The translations under genes and the position numbers were made by a program. From Mariniflexile sp. TRM1-10 (lineage in GTDB: Bacteria > Bacteroidota > Bacteroidia > Flavobacteriales > Flavobacteriaceae), in contig NZ_CP022985.1 in the NCBI RefSeq assembly GCF_003425985.1, positions 3,642,001 to 3,706,000 on the forward strand: 64,000 bases of DNA. The letters run 5' to 3'. The notes beneath the pieces are model-generated. The model worked only from the letters and a program-made list of their open reading frames with translations, was not told the DNA's origin and did not search any database. Below, in pieces: positions 1 to 7,813 of this stretch. Within the stretch, counting starts at the first letter, position 1. The number at the start of each line of letters is the position of its first letter.

Positions 1-354
1 GGAAGCGACCAAGAGGGCATTCAAAGTTTAATTGCAACAAATCCTGAATTGGGTGAAACAGTACATGAACGGTTACCCCATACCAAAGCAGAAATTATTT
101 GGGCGATTCGATACGAAATGGCAAGAACCGTAGAAGATATTTTGGCTCGACGTGTTCGCACCTTGTTTTTAGATGCCCGCGCAACATTAGAAATAATTCC
201 TATGGTGGCAAAAATGTTGGCTGAAGAATTAGATAAAGATGCTGTATGGGAGCAACAGCAAATTAAGGAATTTACAAATATTGCCAATCAGTATGTTTTA
301 GAGACTGTTTCGTTAAAAGAGAATAGAATAAAGAGAATAGAAAATAGAAAATAG
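1..354 (+). CDS. glpD: Glycerol-3-phosphate dehydrogenase, C-terminal part
   Basis: This is the last 117 codons of a gene that begins before the window. The frame is open from base 1 and ends in TAG. The segment has the C-terminal helical domain of FAD-dependent glycerol-3-phosphate dehydrogenase, with the family pattern PELGE, then a run ending RYEMARTVEDILARR, then LFLDARA. The enzyme oxidises sn-glycerol-3-phosphate to dihydroxyacetone phosphate at the inner membrane and passes electrons to quinone. The FAD domain lies outside the window. The last residues (KENRIKRIENRK) are a low-complexity basic tail. Confidence 0.85.
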   Translation, partial: GSDQEGIQSLIATNPELGETVHERLPHTKAEIIWAIRYEMARTVEDILARRVRTLFLDARATLEIIPMVAKMLAEELDKDAVWEQQQIKEFTNIANQYVLETVSLKENRIKRIENRK

Positions 355-532
355 ACCAGATGAAACAAATTGCTATGAATATAAATTTAAGTTTAGAAAT
401 ATGAATAAAAATCAAATGTTAGCTTGGTTAACGGCACAAGCAAGATGCTTGCGCTAGTGGAGAAATGCAAATAAACATTTGAATAGCAATCTCTCTTTGC
501 TTACTTTTTTACTCCGCCGTCACGAGCGGGGA

Positions 533-611
533 CTTCGACAAGCTCAGTCCGACAATGTATGGTTTAAACTGGTTTTATCGAACACAGTCTGTCAAGTTGA
601 GCTTGTCGAAG
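533..611. repeat. Inverted repeat of the dispersed TTCGACAAGCTCA type
   Basis: CTTCGACAAGCTCA at 533-546 is the exact reverse complement of TGAGCTTGTCGAAG at 598-611, with 51 bases between the arms. It lies in the 399-base gap between glpD and kdgF, which otherwise holds only the kdgF promoter. Related ACTGAGC..AGTCGAAG words occur at 20671 and 29284, so this appears to be one member of a small dispersed palindromic family. An open frame across it (479-688) has no protein-like features and is not called. Confidence 0.6.
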
Positions 612-716
612 CTATATGCAGAAGTATTTTGGATTGGACTTCGGCAGAAACCTATGTGAGACGATTTAATTTTTGTCATATACTATAATCTATTTTATTA
701 ATAATTCAGAAAAAAG

Positions 717-724
717 TACATTTG
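717..724 (+). promoter_or_regulatory. Candidate -7 box of the kdgF promoter
   Basis: TACATTTG matches the Bacteroidota -7 consensus TAnnTTTG and lies 29 bases before the kdgF ATG. No convincing -33 TTG is seen at the right distance, so this is tentative. Confidence 0.35.
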
Positions 725-753
725 TTCAATTAACGCTTATAAAAATAAATAAT

Positions 754-1101
754 ATGAAGAGTTTTGGAGCAAGCAACATTTTTTTATTAGGAGATGATAT
801 TGAATGGGAAGAATTAGGAGGCGGAATAAAAAGAAAAATTATGGCCTATGATGATAGAATTATGCTTGTAAATGTTCATTTTGAAGCTGGAGGCGTTGGC
901 ACTTTGCATAGCCATTACCACTCACAAGTGACGTATGTGGCTAGCGGTGAGTTTGAATTTACAGTTGATAACGAAGTGAAATTAGTTAAAGAAGGAGATG
1001 CCCTTTATATCCCGCCAAATACCATGCATGGAACCATTTGTAAAAAAAGCGGTGTTTTAATAGACGTTTTTAGTCCTATAAGAGAAGATTTTATGCTATA
1101 G
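754..1101 (+). CDS. kdgF: KdgF-like cupin, unsaturated uronate ketonisation
   Basis: This is a 115-residue single-domain cupin. The metal-binding motif is visible as LHSHYHSQVTYVASGEFEF, followed by PPNTMHG as the second cupin motif. In the family, KdgF speeds conversion of 4,5-unsaturated monouronates released by pectate or alginate lyases into the linear keto sugar that feeds the KDG pathway. The ATG at 754 is chosen because the cupin fold starts there; an upstream in-frame ATG at 673 would add 27 residues unlike the family and precede the promoter box. Its 3' end overlaps the convergent LacI gene by six bases. Proximity to kdgK and kdgA supports the call. Confidence 0.75.
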   Translation: MKSFGASNIFLLGDDIEWEELGGGIKRKIMAYDDRIMLVNVHFEAGGVGTLHSHYHSQVTYVASGEFEFTVDNEVKLVKEGDALYIPPNTMHGTICKKSGVLIDVFSPIREDFML

Positions 1102-2127
1102 GTTCTTCACATGAGAAGAGTCTCTAACAATCAATTCAGCATCAAGTATTATTTTATTTAATGTTTGTTTCGTTTTTAGGTCGTTTACACGTTTTAAAAA
1201 GGTTTGTGCTGCCAGTTTTCCAATGTCATCACTGTGTTGGTTTATGCTGGAAATAGACGGGGTTACCATAGATGTAAAAGGTTCGTTACCAAAACCAACT
1301 AAAGCAATAGTATTAGGTATTTCAATGTTGTTTTCTTTTAACACTTGTAACGCCCCTAAAGCGGCATAATCTCCAGCAACATAAACGGCATCGGGTCTGT
1401 TTTTTAAGTTTAGCAGTTGCATCATTTTATCCCGACCGTCTTCTAAAGTAAGGCTGCTTTCTATTAGTAGTGCTTCATCTAATGGTAAATGATGTTTTTT
1501 AATAGCATCAATATAACCTCTTATTCTGTTATTAAAAATACGCGTATGCCTATAGCCACCAATATGTGCTATGCGTTTACAACCCTGTTGCACTAAATGC
1601 TCAACAATCATGTGGCTGCTGTCGTAATCATTTATACCAATATAATCGACATTCAAATCGTTTTCACCACGGTCAAATAGAATTAAGGGAATGCCTTTTG
1701 ATTTAATTTTCTCGTAAAAATCTAAACTGATGGTTTCATTGGCCATGGAAGCAATGATGCCATCAACCTGTGTGAATAACAGCGTATCAATATTACGGCA
1801 TTCTTTTTTATAAGATTCGTTCGATTGGGTAATGATAATATTATAACCTTCTTTATTTAAAACTTCTTCAATATTTTGAATCACCGAAGAAAAGAAGTGA
1901 CTGTTGGTTCTGGGAACTATGACGCCTACCAAATTGCTTTTTCCTCTACGAAGCGCACTTGCTAGGTGATTGGGTTGATAATTTAAGTCTTTCGCCACCT
2001 TTTTTACAGCTTCCTTTGTTTTGGCACTTATGCGTGAATCATCATGCAATGCCTTTGAAACTGCTGCGGGAGAGATATTTAAAACGCTAGCAATGTCTTT
2101 TATGGTCGTTTTTTTTTTGTTTCTCAA
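1096..2127 (-). CDS. LacI-family repressor of the KDG cluster
   Basis: This is a 343-residue LacI/GalR regulator. An N-terminal helix-turn-helix (about residues 7-30, TTIKDIASVLNISPAAVSKAL) and a hinge helix (LASALRRGKSN) are followed by a periplasmic-binding-protein-like effector domain starting at LVGVIVP. The start codon is TTG: no in-frame ATG precedes the helix-turn-helix, and the promoter lies just upstream. The gene is divergent from kdgK, and two palindromes with a central CpG lie between them, as LacI operators do. It probably represses itself and the kdgK-pfk-kdgA operon and responds to a uronate-derived metabolite. The effector is inferred. Confidence 0.85.
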   Translation of the reverse strand: MRNKKKTTIKDIASVLNISPAAVSKALHDDSRISAKTKEAVKKVAKDLNYQPNHLASALRRGKSNLVGVIVPRTNSHFFSSVIQNIEEVLNKEGYNIIITQSNESYKKECRNIDTLLFTQVDGIIASMANETISLDFYEKIKSKGIPLILFDRGENDLNVDYIGINDYDSSHMIVEHLVQQGCKRIAHIGGYRHTRIFNNRIRGYIDAIKKHHLPLDEALLIESSLTLEDGRDKMMQLLNLKNRPDAVYVAGDYAALGALQVLKENNIEIPNTIALVGFGNEPFTSMVTPSISSINQHSDDIGKLAAQTFLKRVNDLKTKQTLNKIILDAELIVRDSSHVKNL

Positions 2128-2142
2128 TTTTTTATATATTTT

Positions 2143-2160
2143 TGCTTAATCGTTTAAGCA
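2143..2160. promoter_or_regulatory. LacI-type operator O1, at the regulator's own start
   Basis: TGCTTAATCGTTTAAGCA is a palindrome broken only at two symmetric inner positions, with the central CG typical of LacI-family sites. It overlaps the -7 box of the regulator's promoter by two bases and covers its expected transcription start, so binding would give autorepression. Confidence 0.8.
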
Positions 2161-2191
2161 AAAATAGTACATTAGTTTTTATAAACAAAAT
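2159..2191 (-). promoter_or_regulatory. Promoter of the LacI regulator
   Basis: On the minus strand the -33 element TTTTG (2191-2187) and the -7 box TATTTTTG (2166-2159) are 19 bases apart, an exact fit to the Bacteroidota sigma-ABfr pattern. Transcription should start near 2152, about 25 bases before the TTG start codon. Confidence 0.65.
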
Positions 2192-2234
2192 AGATAAGTT
2201 TATTTAATGTTTTTGTTATATTTACTAATAAGCC

Positions 2235-2256
2235 TTTGCTTAAACGTTTAAGCAAA
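2235..2256. promoter_or_regulatory. LacI-type operator O2, upstream of kdgK
   Basis: A perfect 22-bp palindrome whose core is TGCTTAAACGTTTAAGCA. It shares 16 of 18 core bases with O1 and ends 32 bases before the kdgK ATG. It is the likely repression site for the kdgK-pfk-kdgA operon. Confidence 0.85.
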
Positions 2257-2288
2257 ATTTAATTTAACTAAATTTATAATTTAATAAC

Positions 2289-3329
2289 ATGAGTAGAGTA
2301 GTTACATTTGGTGAGATCATGCTACGATTAGCACCTCAAGGATTTTTAAGATTTTCTCAAGCAGACAATTTTGATGTTGTTTATGGCGGTGGAGAATCTA
2401 ACGTAGCAGTATCATTAGCAAATTATGGTATTTCTGTAGATTTTATAACCCGTTTACCTAAAAATGACATTGGTGAATGTGCGATGATGGAAATGCGTAA
2501 AAGAGGTGTTGGTGTAGATAAAATTGTTTGGGGTGGAGACCGTTTAGGTATATATTTTTTGGAAACAGGAGCGGTATCTAGAGGTAGTAAAGTCGTTTAT
2601 GACAGAGCACACTCTTCTATGGCTACAATTCAATCTGGTATGATTAATTGGGAAGAAGTATTTAAAGGTGTAGAGTGGTTCCACTGGACAGGTATTACAC
2701 CAGCTATTTCCCAAAGTTCTGCCGATGTTTGTTTAGAAGCTGTTAAAGCGGCTAGCAAATTAGGTGTTACTATTTCAACCGACTTAAATTACCGTGCAAA
2801 GTTATGGAAATACGGTGGAGACCGTGAAGCTATCATGACTGAATTAACTTCTTATTGTGATGTTATTCTTGGTAACGAAGAAGATGCTGAAATGCACTTT
2901 GGCATTAAGCCAGAAGGAGCAGCAGTTCAAACGCATGGACATGATGTGAAGGCTGAAGCTTTCTTATCGGTTTGTCAACAAATGATGAAAAAATTCCCAA
3001 GAGCTAAAAAAGTAATCACAACGTTAAGAGGTTCTATTTCTGCATCTCACAACACATGGGCTGGGGTTTTATATGATGGTAAACAAATGTTACAAACCCG
3101 TCAATACCAAATTACCGATATTGTTGATAGAGTAGGTGGTGGAGATTCATTTATGGGTGGTTTAATATATGGATTATTAACGTATCCAGATAACGATCAA
3201 AATGCTTTAGATTTTGCCGTAGCGGCATCTTGTTTAAAACACACTATTAAAGGTGATGCTAACTTAGTAACTGTTGATGAAGTAACCAAACTTATGGGTG
3301 GTGATGCATCAGGTAGAGTTGCTCGATAA
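2289..3329 (+). CDS. kdgK: 2-keto-3-deoxygluconate kinase (PfkB family)
   Basis: This is a 346-residue sugar kinase of the PfkB/ribokinase family. It has an N-terminal GGGESNVAVSLANYG substrate loop and the C-terminal catalytic signature DRVGGGDSFMGG, whose Asp is the general base. The length fits KDG kinase. It phosphorylates 2-keto-3-deoxygluconate to KDPG with ATP in the cytoplasm. It is the first gene downstream of operator O2. A hairpin with a T tract separates it from the phosphofructokinase gene, so the downstream genes may be expressed at a lower level. Specificity for KDG is inferred from the neighbouring aldolase and KdgF. Confidence 0.85.
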   Translation: MSRVVTFGEIMLRLAPQGFLRFSQADNFDVVYGGGESNVAVSLANYGISVDFITRLPKNDIGECAMMEMRKRGVGVDKIVWGGDRLGIYFLETGAVSRGSKVVYDRAHSSMATIQSGMINWEEVFKGVEWFHWTGITPAISQSSADVCLEAVKAASKLGVTISTDLNYRAKLWKYGGDREAIMTELTSYCDVILGNEEDAEMHFGIKPEGAAVQTHGHDVKAEAFLSVCQQMMKKFPRAKKVITTLRGSISASHNTWAGVLYDGKQMLQTRQYQITDIVDRVGGGDSFMGGLIYGLLTYPDNDQNALDFAVAASCLKHTIKGDANLVTVDEVTKLMGGDASGRVAR

Positions 3330-3338
3330 TAAATTTAT

Positions 3339-3373
3339 AGCCTGCAAGATTTTCAAAACCTTGCAGGCTTTTT
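3339..3373 (+). terminator. Intrinsic terminator after kdgK
   Basis: Arms AGCCTGCAAG (3339-3348) and CTTGCAGGCT (3360-3369) form a perfect 10-bp stem with an 11-base loop, followed by TTTTT. It probably attenuates rather than fully ends the operon. Confidence 0.8.
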
Positions 3374-3421
3374 AAATTTATTCTTTGGCTTCAACTAAAT
3401 CTTTAAGATTCTTAATAGTGT

Positions 3422-4639
3422 ATGAAAAAATCAATTGCGATTATTTGTGGTGGCGGTCCTGCACCAGGTATTAATACTGTTATAAGTACGGTTGCTAAAA
3501 CCTTTATGAAAGATGGGTATGAGGTTATAGGCGTTCATCATGGATACCAAGGGCTACTTTCAGAGAATCCCGAAGTGAAAATTTTTGATTTCCATCATGC
3601 CGATCGTATTTTTAGTCGTGGAGGTTCTACTTTGATCATGAGTAGATTCAAACCCAAAGACAGCGATTTTAAAGCTGATTTTTTCAAAAAAAATAATGTA
3701 AAATTATTGGTAACTATTGGTGGAGACGATACAGCTTCAACCGCTAATAGATTAACAAAGTATCTTCAAACCCAGGATTTATCGGTTGCACACGTCCATG
3801 TTCCAAAAACCATAGATAACGATTTGCCTTTGCCAGATAGAAACCCAACATTTGGTTTTCATACAGCAAAAGATGAAGGTGTTCGTATAGGTAATACGGT
3901 TTATGAAGATGCCAGAACTAGCGAAAATTGGTTTGTTATGTCGGCCATGGGTCGTTCTGCAGGTCATTTAGCTTTCGGAATTGCTTCGGCTTGTCACTTT
4001 CAAATGATGATTATCCCAGAAATGTTTAACAAAACAACGATTACATTCGATAAGATAATCAATATGATTATTTCTTCAATCGTTAAATGTAAATTAGAAG
4101 GTGTTGAATATGGGGTCGCTTTGGTAAGTGAAGGCGTTTTTCATTTTATGGATGAAAAAGAAATCATAAATTCAGGTATAAACTTTACGTATGATGATCA
4201 TGGGCATCCAGAATTAGGTAACGTCAGTAAATCGCATATCTTTAACTATTTATTACAAGTTAAATTAAAGGAACTGGGACTAGTCGTAAAATCAAGACCA
4301 GTAGAACTTGGTTACGAATTAAGATGTTGTAATCCCATTGCATTCGATTTAACTTTGTGTACCCTACTAGGTATAGGCGTTAAAAAATTGTATGACCAAG
4401 GTATTTCAGGTTGTATTGTTAGTGCAAACTCAAGGGGAGATATTACACCGTTATTTTTAAAGGATTTTGAGGATGAAAACGGAAAGATTCCACCACGGTT
4501 GGTAGACATCAATTCTGATATGGCACAACTGTTCATCAATAATTTATTCTATATTCAAGAGAAAGATTACCAACAAGCAAAAAAATATGTCCCCAATCCA
4601 GAGGCATATGATTTTAAGAAAATATTAAACTGGAATTAA
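3422..4639 (+). CDS. 6-phosphofructokinase, PPi-dependent type
   Basis: This is a 405-residue phosphofructokinase of the PfkA family. The phosphoryl-donor loop reads GGDD (residues 100-103) rather than the GGDGS of ATP enzymes, and the catalytic motif is PKTIDND (128-134) rather than PGTIDND. In known families both features mark PPi-dependent, reversible enzymes, which convert fructose-6-phosphate to fructose-1,6-bisphosphate in either direction. Its place between kdgK and kdgA is unusual. One reading is that it helps carry glyceraldehyde-3-phosphate from KDPG back up to hexose phosphates. An altered substrate is possible, so the donor and substrate calls are inference from motifs. Confidence 0.75.
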   Translation: MKKSIAIICGGGPAPGINTVISTVAKTFMKDGYEVIGVHHGYQGLLSENPEVKIFDFHHADRIFSRGGSTLIMSRFKPKDSDFKADFFKKNNVKLLVTIGGDDTASTANRLTKYLQTQDLSVAHVHVPKTIDNDLPLPDRNPTFGFHTAKDEGVRIGNTVYEDARTSENWFVMSAMGRSAGHLAFGIASACHFQMMIIPEMFNKTTITFDKIINMIISSIVKCKLEGVEYGVALVSEGVFHFMDEKEIINSGINFTYDDHGHPELGNVSKSHIFNYLLQVKLKELGLVVKSRPVELGYELRCCNPIAFDLTLCTLLGIGVKKLYDQGISGCIVSANSRGDITPLFLKDFEDENGKIPPRLVDINSDMAQLFINNLFYIQEKDYQQAKKYVPNPEAYDFKKILNWN

Positions 4640-4658
4640 AAAAATAAAAACAATAAAA

Positions 4659-5327
4659 ATGGCACAATTTTCAAGATTAGAAGTAGCTCAAGCCATGAAA
4701 GATACAGGGATGATTCCTTTGTTTTTTCATAATGACATTGAGTTAAGTAAAAGGGTATTAAAAGCTTGCTACGATGGTGGCGCAAGATTAATGGAATTTA
4801 CGGCGCGTGGTGATTTTGCTCACGAGGTTTTTGGTGAATTAACCAAATATGCTATTAAAGAATTACCAGGCATGATCATGGGTGTTGGTTCTGTTACCGA
4901 TGGAGCTGCAGCATCTTTATACATGGCTTTAGGAGCAAACTTTATAGTAACTCCTGTTTTAAGAGAGGATATCGCCATTGCTTGTAACCGTAAAAAAGTA
5001 TTATGGTCTCCAGGCTGTGGAACATTAACCGAAATAGCTAGAGCAGAAGAGTTAGGTTGCGAAATAGTAAAACTTTTCCCTGGTGATATTTACGGGCCAC
5101 AATTCGTAAAAGGAATAAAAGGACCACAACCTTGGACAAGCATTATGCCTACAGGTGGTGTATCTCCAACAGAAGAAAATCTAAAAGGTTGGTTTGATGC
5201 TGGTGTAACTTGTGTAGGTATGGGATCTCAGTTAATTTCTAAAGACATTATAGCTAACAAGGATTATGCAAAACTAGAGCAAGACGTAAGAAATGCACTT
5301 GCAATTGTTAAAGCTGTTAGAAAATAA
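4659..5327 (+). CDS. kdgA: KDPG / 4-hydroxy-2-oxoglutarate aldolase
   Basis: This is a 222-residue class I aldolase with a TIM barrel. Visible family motifs are IMGVGSV, the Schiff-base lysine in VKLFPGD, and MPTGGV. It cleaves KDPG to pyruvate and glyceraldehyde-3-phosphate, the last step of uronate breakdown in this cluster. It follows the phosphofructokinase gene by 19 bases and is probably co-transcribed with it. An imperfect hairpin with a T tract lies downstream. Confidence 0.9.
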   Translation: MAQFSRLEVAQAMKDTGMIPLFFHNDIELSKRVLKACYDGGARLMEFTARGDFAHEVFGELTKYAIKELPGMIMGVGSVTDGAAASLYMALGANFIVTPVLREDIAIACNRKKVLWSPGCGTLTEIARAEELGCEIVKLFPGDIYGPQFVKGIKGPQPWTSIMPTGGVSPTEENLKGWFDAGVTCVGMGSQLISKDIIANKDYAKLEQDVRNALAIVKAVRK

Positions 5328-5358
5328 TTGAACAAGTTATTATAATTTTTATAAAAGG

Positions 5359-5391
5359 AAAAAGCTGAACTTAATAGTTTGGCTTTTTTTA
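5359..5391. terminator. Imperfect terminator between kdgA and the convergent lipoprotein gene
   Basis: Arms AAAAAGC..GAAC and GTTT..GCTTTTTTT pair with an internal mismatch and end in a run of T on the plus strand and of A at the other end, so it could serve both converging genes. Confidence 0.5.
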
Positions 5392-5835
5392 TTCCACGCG
5401 TTTGTAATTTTCGGCATATATAGGGTGACCTAAGCTATCAATTTCAACTTGGGTAAATGAGTTTTCGTCAATTGTTATATCGAAAATAAATTTCTTTTTT
5501 GCTTTTATACGGCTACTCATAGCATGAGAACCATAATCTAAAACTTCGGTTAATGTACCATCTTTAAAAGTATAATCTCCAACTCCAAACCAGTCTAAAG
5601 AGTCCCATGCCCGTAATCTGCTCCACATAATCTTAGTTTTAGAAAACATCTTCATTTGTTTGTATACGTTGGAAGATTTTATAGTATCTACAGAACCATC
5701 TTGTTTATAGTTCAAAAAGCTAACTAATTCCCATGCACCTTCTAAAGAATGTTCTTTTATAGGCTGTTCAACGTTTTTATTGTTGTTACAGGAAAATATA
5801 AAGGACGTACAGAAAATAAGTATAAATGTTTTCAT
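5389..5835 (-). CDS. Small lipoprotein with a lipocalin-like domain
   Basis: This is a 148-residue protein. The first 16 residues form a lipoprotein signal with lipobox FIFSC, so it should be anchored on the cell envelope. The mature part begins with LEGAWELVSF and ends PIYAENYKRVE, a pattern of small lipocalin-like (DUF4488-type) proteins made of beta strands. No catalytic residues are recognised and its ligand is unknown. It is convergent with kdgA and has no evident operon partner. The function is not known, and the fold call is moderate. Confidence 0.65.
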   Translation of the reverse strand: MKTFILIFCTSFIFSCNNNKNVEQPIKEHSLEGAWELVSFLNYKQDGSVDTIKSSNVYKQMKMFSKTKIMWSRLRAWDSLDWFGVGDYTFKDGTLTEVLDYGSHAMSSRIKAKKKFIFDITIDENSFTQVEIDSLGHPIYAENYKRVE

Positions 5836-6003
5836 AAATGAAGAGTTTAATTAATAATCATACTACTACAAGTTACGAAAAAAACGGGAGAAATAAAATA
5901 TTGGATAATAAGTACTTATACGATGATAATATCTTTTGATAATTTTAATGCAAGTTTTGAGTCAAAAATTCTACTTTTGTTAAGATTAAAATTAATAGTG
6001 ATT

Positions 6004-6984
6004 ATGTCAGATACAATTGAAAAAGTAAAATGTTTAATAATTGGTTCGGGACCAGCAGGATATACCGCAGCGATTTATGCCGCTAGAGCCAACATGAAGC
6101 CCGTTTTATATCAAGGAACCCAACCAGGAGGTCAATTAACAACGACCAATGAAGTTGAAAATTTCCCTGGGTATCCAGATGGTATCACAGGACCAGAAAT
6201 GATGTTGGAGTTACAAAAGCAAGCAGAACGCTTTGAAACCGATGTGCGTGATGGCTGGGTTACTAAAGTAGATTTCTCGGGCGATGTACATAAAGTATGG
6301 GTTAATGAAACTAAGGAAATTCATTGTGATACAGTTATTATTTCAACAGGAGCATCTGCTAAATATTTAGGTTTAGATTCTGAACAGAAATATTTAAAAT
6401 TAGGAGGCGGTGTTTCAGCTTGTGCTGTTTGTGATGGGTTCTTTTATAGAAATCAAGAAGTAGTTATTGTAGGTGCTGGCGATTCGGCTTGTGAAGAGGC
6501 GCACTATCTTTCTAAATTATGTAAAAAAGTAACCATGTTGGTAAGACGTGATGAATTTAGAGCGTCAAAAATTATGGCTAACAGGGTTAAGAACACACCA
6601 AATATCGAAATATTGTTTAATACGGAAACTGATGAGGTTTTAGGTGACGGACAAGTAGTTACAGGTGTAAGGGCTTTTAATAATAAAACCAATGAAAAAC
6701 ACGTAATTCCCGCAACAGGATTTTTTGTAGCAATTGGTCATAAACCAAACACAGATATATTTAAAGGTTTTTTAAATTTAGATGAAACAGGCTATATTAT
6801 AAATGTACCCGGAACTTCAAAAACTAATATTGAAGGCGTATTTGTGTCGGGTGACGCTGCAGATCATGTTTACAGACAAGCCGTTACCGCTGCTGGAACA
6901 GGATGTATGGCTGCGCTTGATGCAGAACGTTATTTAGCAGGTAAAGACGCTACGTTTGAAGTTTCTACATCAACTTATAATTAA
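6004..6984 (+). CDS. trxB: Thioredoxin reductase
   Basis: This is a 326-residue flavoprotein. The FAD-binding motif is GSGPAGYTAAIYAARA near the N-terminus, the redox pair is CAVC (Cys140 and Cys143), the NADPH-binding motif is GAGDSACEEA, and the C-terminal FAD motif is GVFVSGDAAD. It transfers electrons from NADPH to thioredoxin in the cytoplasm. ATG 6004 is chosen over an upstream start at 5923 because the extra 27 residues are unlike the family and the length then matches TrxB. It is monocistronic, with a hairpin terminator 24 bases downstream. Confidence 0.95.
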   Translation: MSDTIEKVKCLIIGSGPAGYTAAIYAARANMKPVLYQGTQPGGQLTTTNEVENFPGYPDGITGPEMMLELQKQAERFETDVRDGWVTKVDFSGDVHKVWVNETKEIHCDTVIISTGASAKYLGLDSEQKYLKLGGGVSACAVCDGFFYRNQEVVIVGAGDSACEEAHYLSKLCKKVTMLVRRDEFRASKIMANRVKNTPNIEILFNTETDEVLGDGQVVTGVRAFNNKTNEKHVIPATGFFVAIGHKPNTDIFKGFLNLDETGYIINVPGTSKTNIEGVFVSGDAADHVYRQAVTAAGTGCMAALDAERYLAGKDATFEVSTSTYN

Positions 6985-7007
6985 ATAACAACTTTTATTA
7001 TATGTAC

Positions 7008-7037
7008 AAGCCGGACTTTGCTTCGGCTTTTATTTTT
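7008..7037 (+). terminator. Terminator after trxB
   Basis: AAGCCG (7008-7013) pairs with CGGCTT (7024-7029) and is followed by a T-rich run. The stem is short but well placed. Confidence 0.65.
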
Positions 7038-7109
7038 TTATAGGTATTCTTTATGCATTTTATTTTTAATTTTTTAATAAAATGTGTTTTCTTTGCACCA
7101 AATTTTAAA

Positions 7110-7120
7110 CGGGATGTGGC
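7110..7120 (+). repeat. Fragment of a tRNA-Pro 5' end
   Basis: CGGGATGTGGC is identical to the first 11 bases of the intact tRNA-Pro at 7526, after which the sequence diverges. On its own 11 bases could be chance, but it is the first of three such starts in 420 bases. Confidence 0.4.
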
Positions 7121-7218
7121 CCTTCGGAAAGTTCACGATAAACGACACTTTATCACAGTTAGAACTTCCATAAACCATGATTAACTATTTAGTGATAGTC
7201 ATCACTTAAATGTAATTT

Positions 7219-7270
7219 CGGGATGTGGCGCAGTCCGGTAGCGTATCACGCCGATGGCGTGATGGTCGCC
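7219..7270 (+). pseudogene. Truncated tRNA-Pro-like copy
   Basis: The first 27 bases (7219-7245) are identical to the acceptor strand and D arm of the intact tRNA-Pro. The anticodon arm differs (TCACG/CGTGA around CCGATGG) and position 33 is C instead of the invariant U. The T arm and 3' acceptor strand are missing, replaced by an A run leading into the GIY-YIG gene. It cannot fold as a tRNA. Confidence 0.75.
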
Positions 7271-7280
7271 AAAAAAAATA

Positions 7281-7523
7281 ATGGTTTTGCAATATGTTGT
7301 TTATATCATTTACAGCGAAAGTATAAATAGGTATTATGTAGGGCAGACTAATGATTTGTCAAAGCGCTTAAAAGTCCACAATAGTGGAGGGAAGAAATTT
7401 ACATCCAGGGGAATACCTTGGGAACTGAAAAAGTATTATAATTGTAACTCTCGATCAGAGGCGGTGCAATTGGAACGAAAAATAAAAAAGCGAGGTATAA
7501 AAAGATACCTGTTGGAAAATTAA
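7281..7523 (+). CDS. Small GIY-YIG endonuclease-like protein
   Basis: This is an 80-residue protein made almost only of a GIY-YIG nuclease domain. The two strands read YVVYIIYS and RYYVGQT, followed by DLSKRLKVHN, which supplies the family Arg, and a downstream Glu in SEAVQLERKIKK. Small proteins of this kind act on DNA, but most have no proven role. It sits exactly between a broken tRNA-Pro copy and the intact tRNA-Pro, starting 10 bases after the first and ending two bases before the second. That placement suggests it moved together with tRNA sequence, like a homing-type element. Confidence 0.8.
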   Translation: MVLQYVVYIIYSESINRYYVGQTNDLSKRLKVHNSGGKKFTSRGIPWELKKYYNCNSRSEAVQLERKIKKRGIKRYLLEN

Positions 7524-7525
7524 TT

Positions 7526-7599
7526 CGGGATGTGGCGCAGTCCGGTAGCGTACACGGCTGGGGGCCGTGTGGTCGCAGGTTCAAATCCTGTCATCCCGA
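7526..7599 (+). tRNA. tRNA-Pro (anticodon GGG)
   Basis: This is a full cloverleaf of 74 bases. The acceptor stem CGGGATG/CATCCCG is perfect, the anticodon stem CACGG/CCGTG encloses loop CTGGGGG with anticodon GGG (7560-7562), and the T arm contains GGTTCAAATCC. CCA is not encoded. The 3' end is the left attachment site of the island, and a hairpin terminator lies at 7624-7653. Confidence 0.95.
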
Positions 7600-7605
7600 C
7601 GAACC
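7588..7605 (+). repeat. Left attachment repeat (attL)
   Basis: CTGTCATCCCGACGAACC covers the end of the tRNA-Pro T arm and 3' acceptor strand plus six bases. It recurs with one mismatch at 28844-28861 in the same orientation. The tRNA is left intact, as is usual for integration at tRNA 3' ends. Confidence 0.8.
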
Positions 7606-7623
7606 CTATTTTTATAAAATTAG

Positions 7624-7653
7624 AACACTGTTAATTATATGATTTTCAGTGTT
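7624..7653 (+). terminator. Terminator after tRNA-Pro
   Basis: AACACTG (7624-7630) pairs with CAGTGTT (7647-7653) and is followed by a T-rich run. A very similar AACACTG/CAGTGTT hairpin occurs beyond the right attachment repeat at 28879-28911. Confidence 0.6.
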
Positions 7654-7700
7654 TTAATTTTTTTTGATATCATTTGAAATCAATTGAAATCAACAAAAAG

Positions 7701-7719
7701 GTGTACAATTCGGTGAATC
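7701..7719 (+). repeat. Island-end repeat, left copy
   Basis: GTGTACAATTCGGTGAATC occurs here, 95 bases inside the left attachment repeat, and again exactly at 28766-28784 just inside the right one, in the same orientation. It may be an arm-type integrase site or the scar of an earlier insertion. Confidence 0.75.
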
Positions 7720-7813
7720 ACTTCTTATCAAAATTGTCGTAATTTTAAAGAGCTTTTAAGAGCAATTTGACTTTTGTTTTACAACCAAAATTGTTTAACT
7801 TAAAACTCGCAAA

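Noticed and set aside
479..688. Open frame of 69 codons between glpD and kdgF
   Set aside because: It runs through an inverted repeat, has no family features, and overlaps the kdgF upstream region. It is probably chance.
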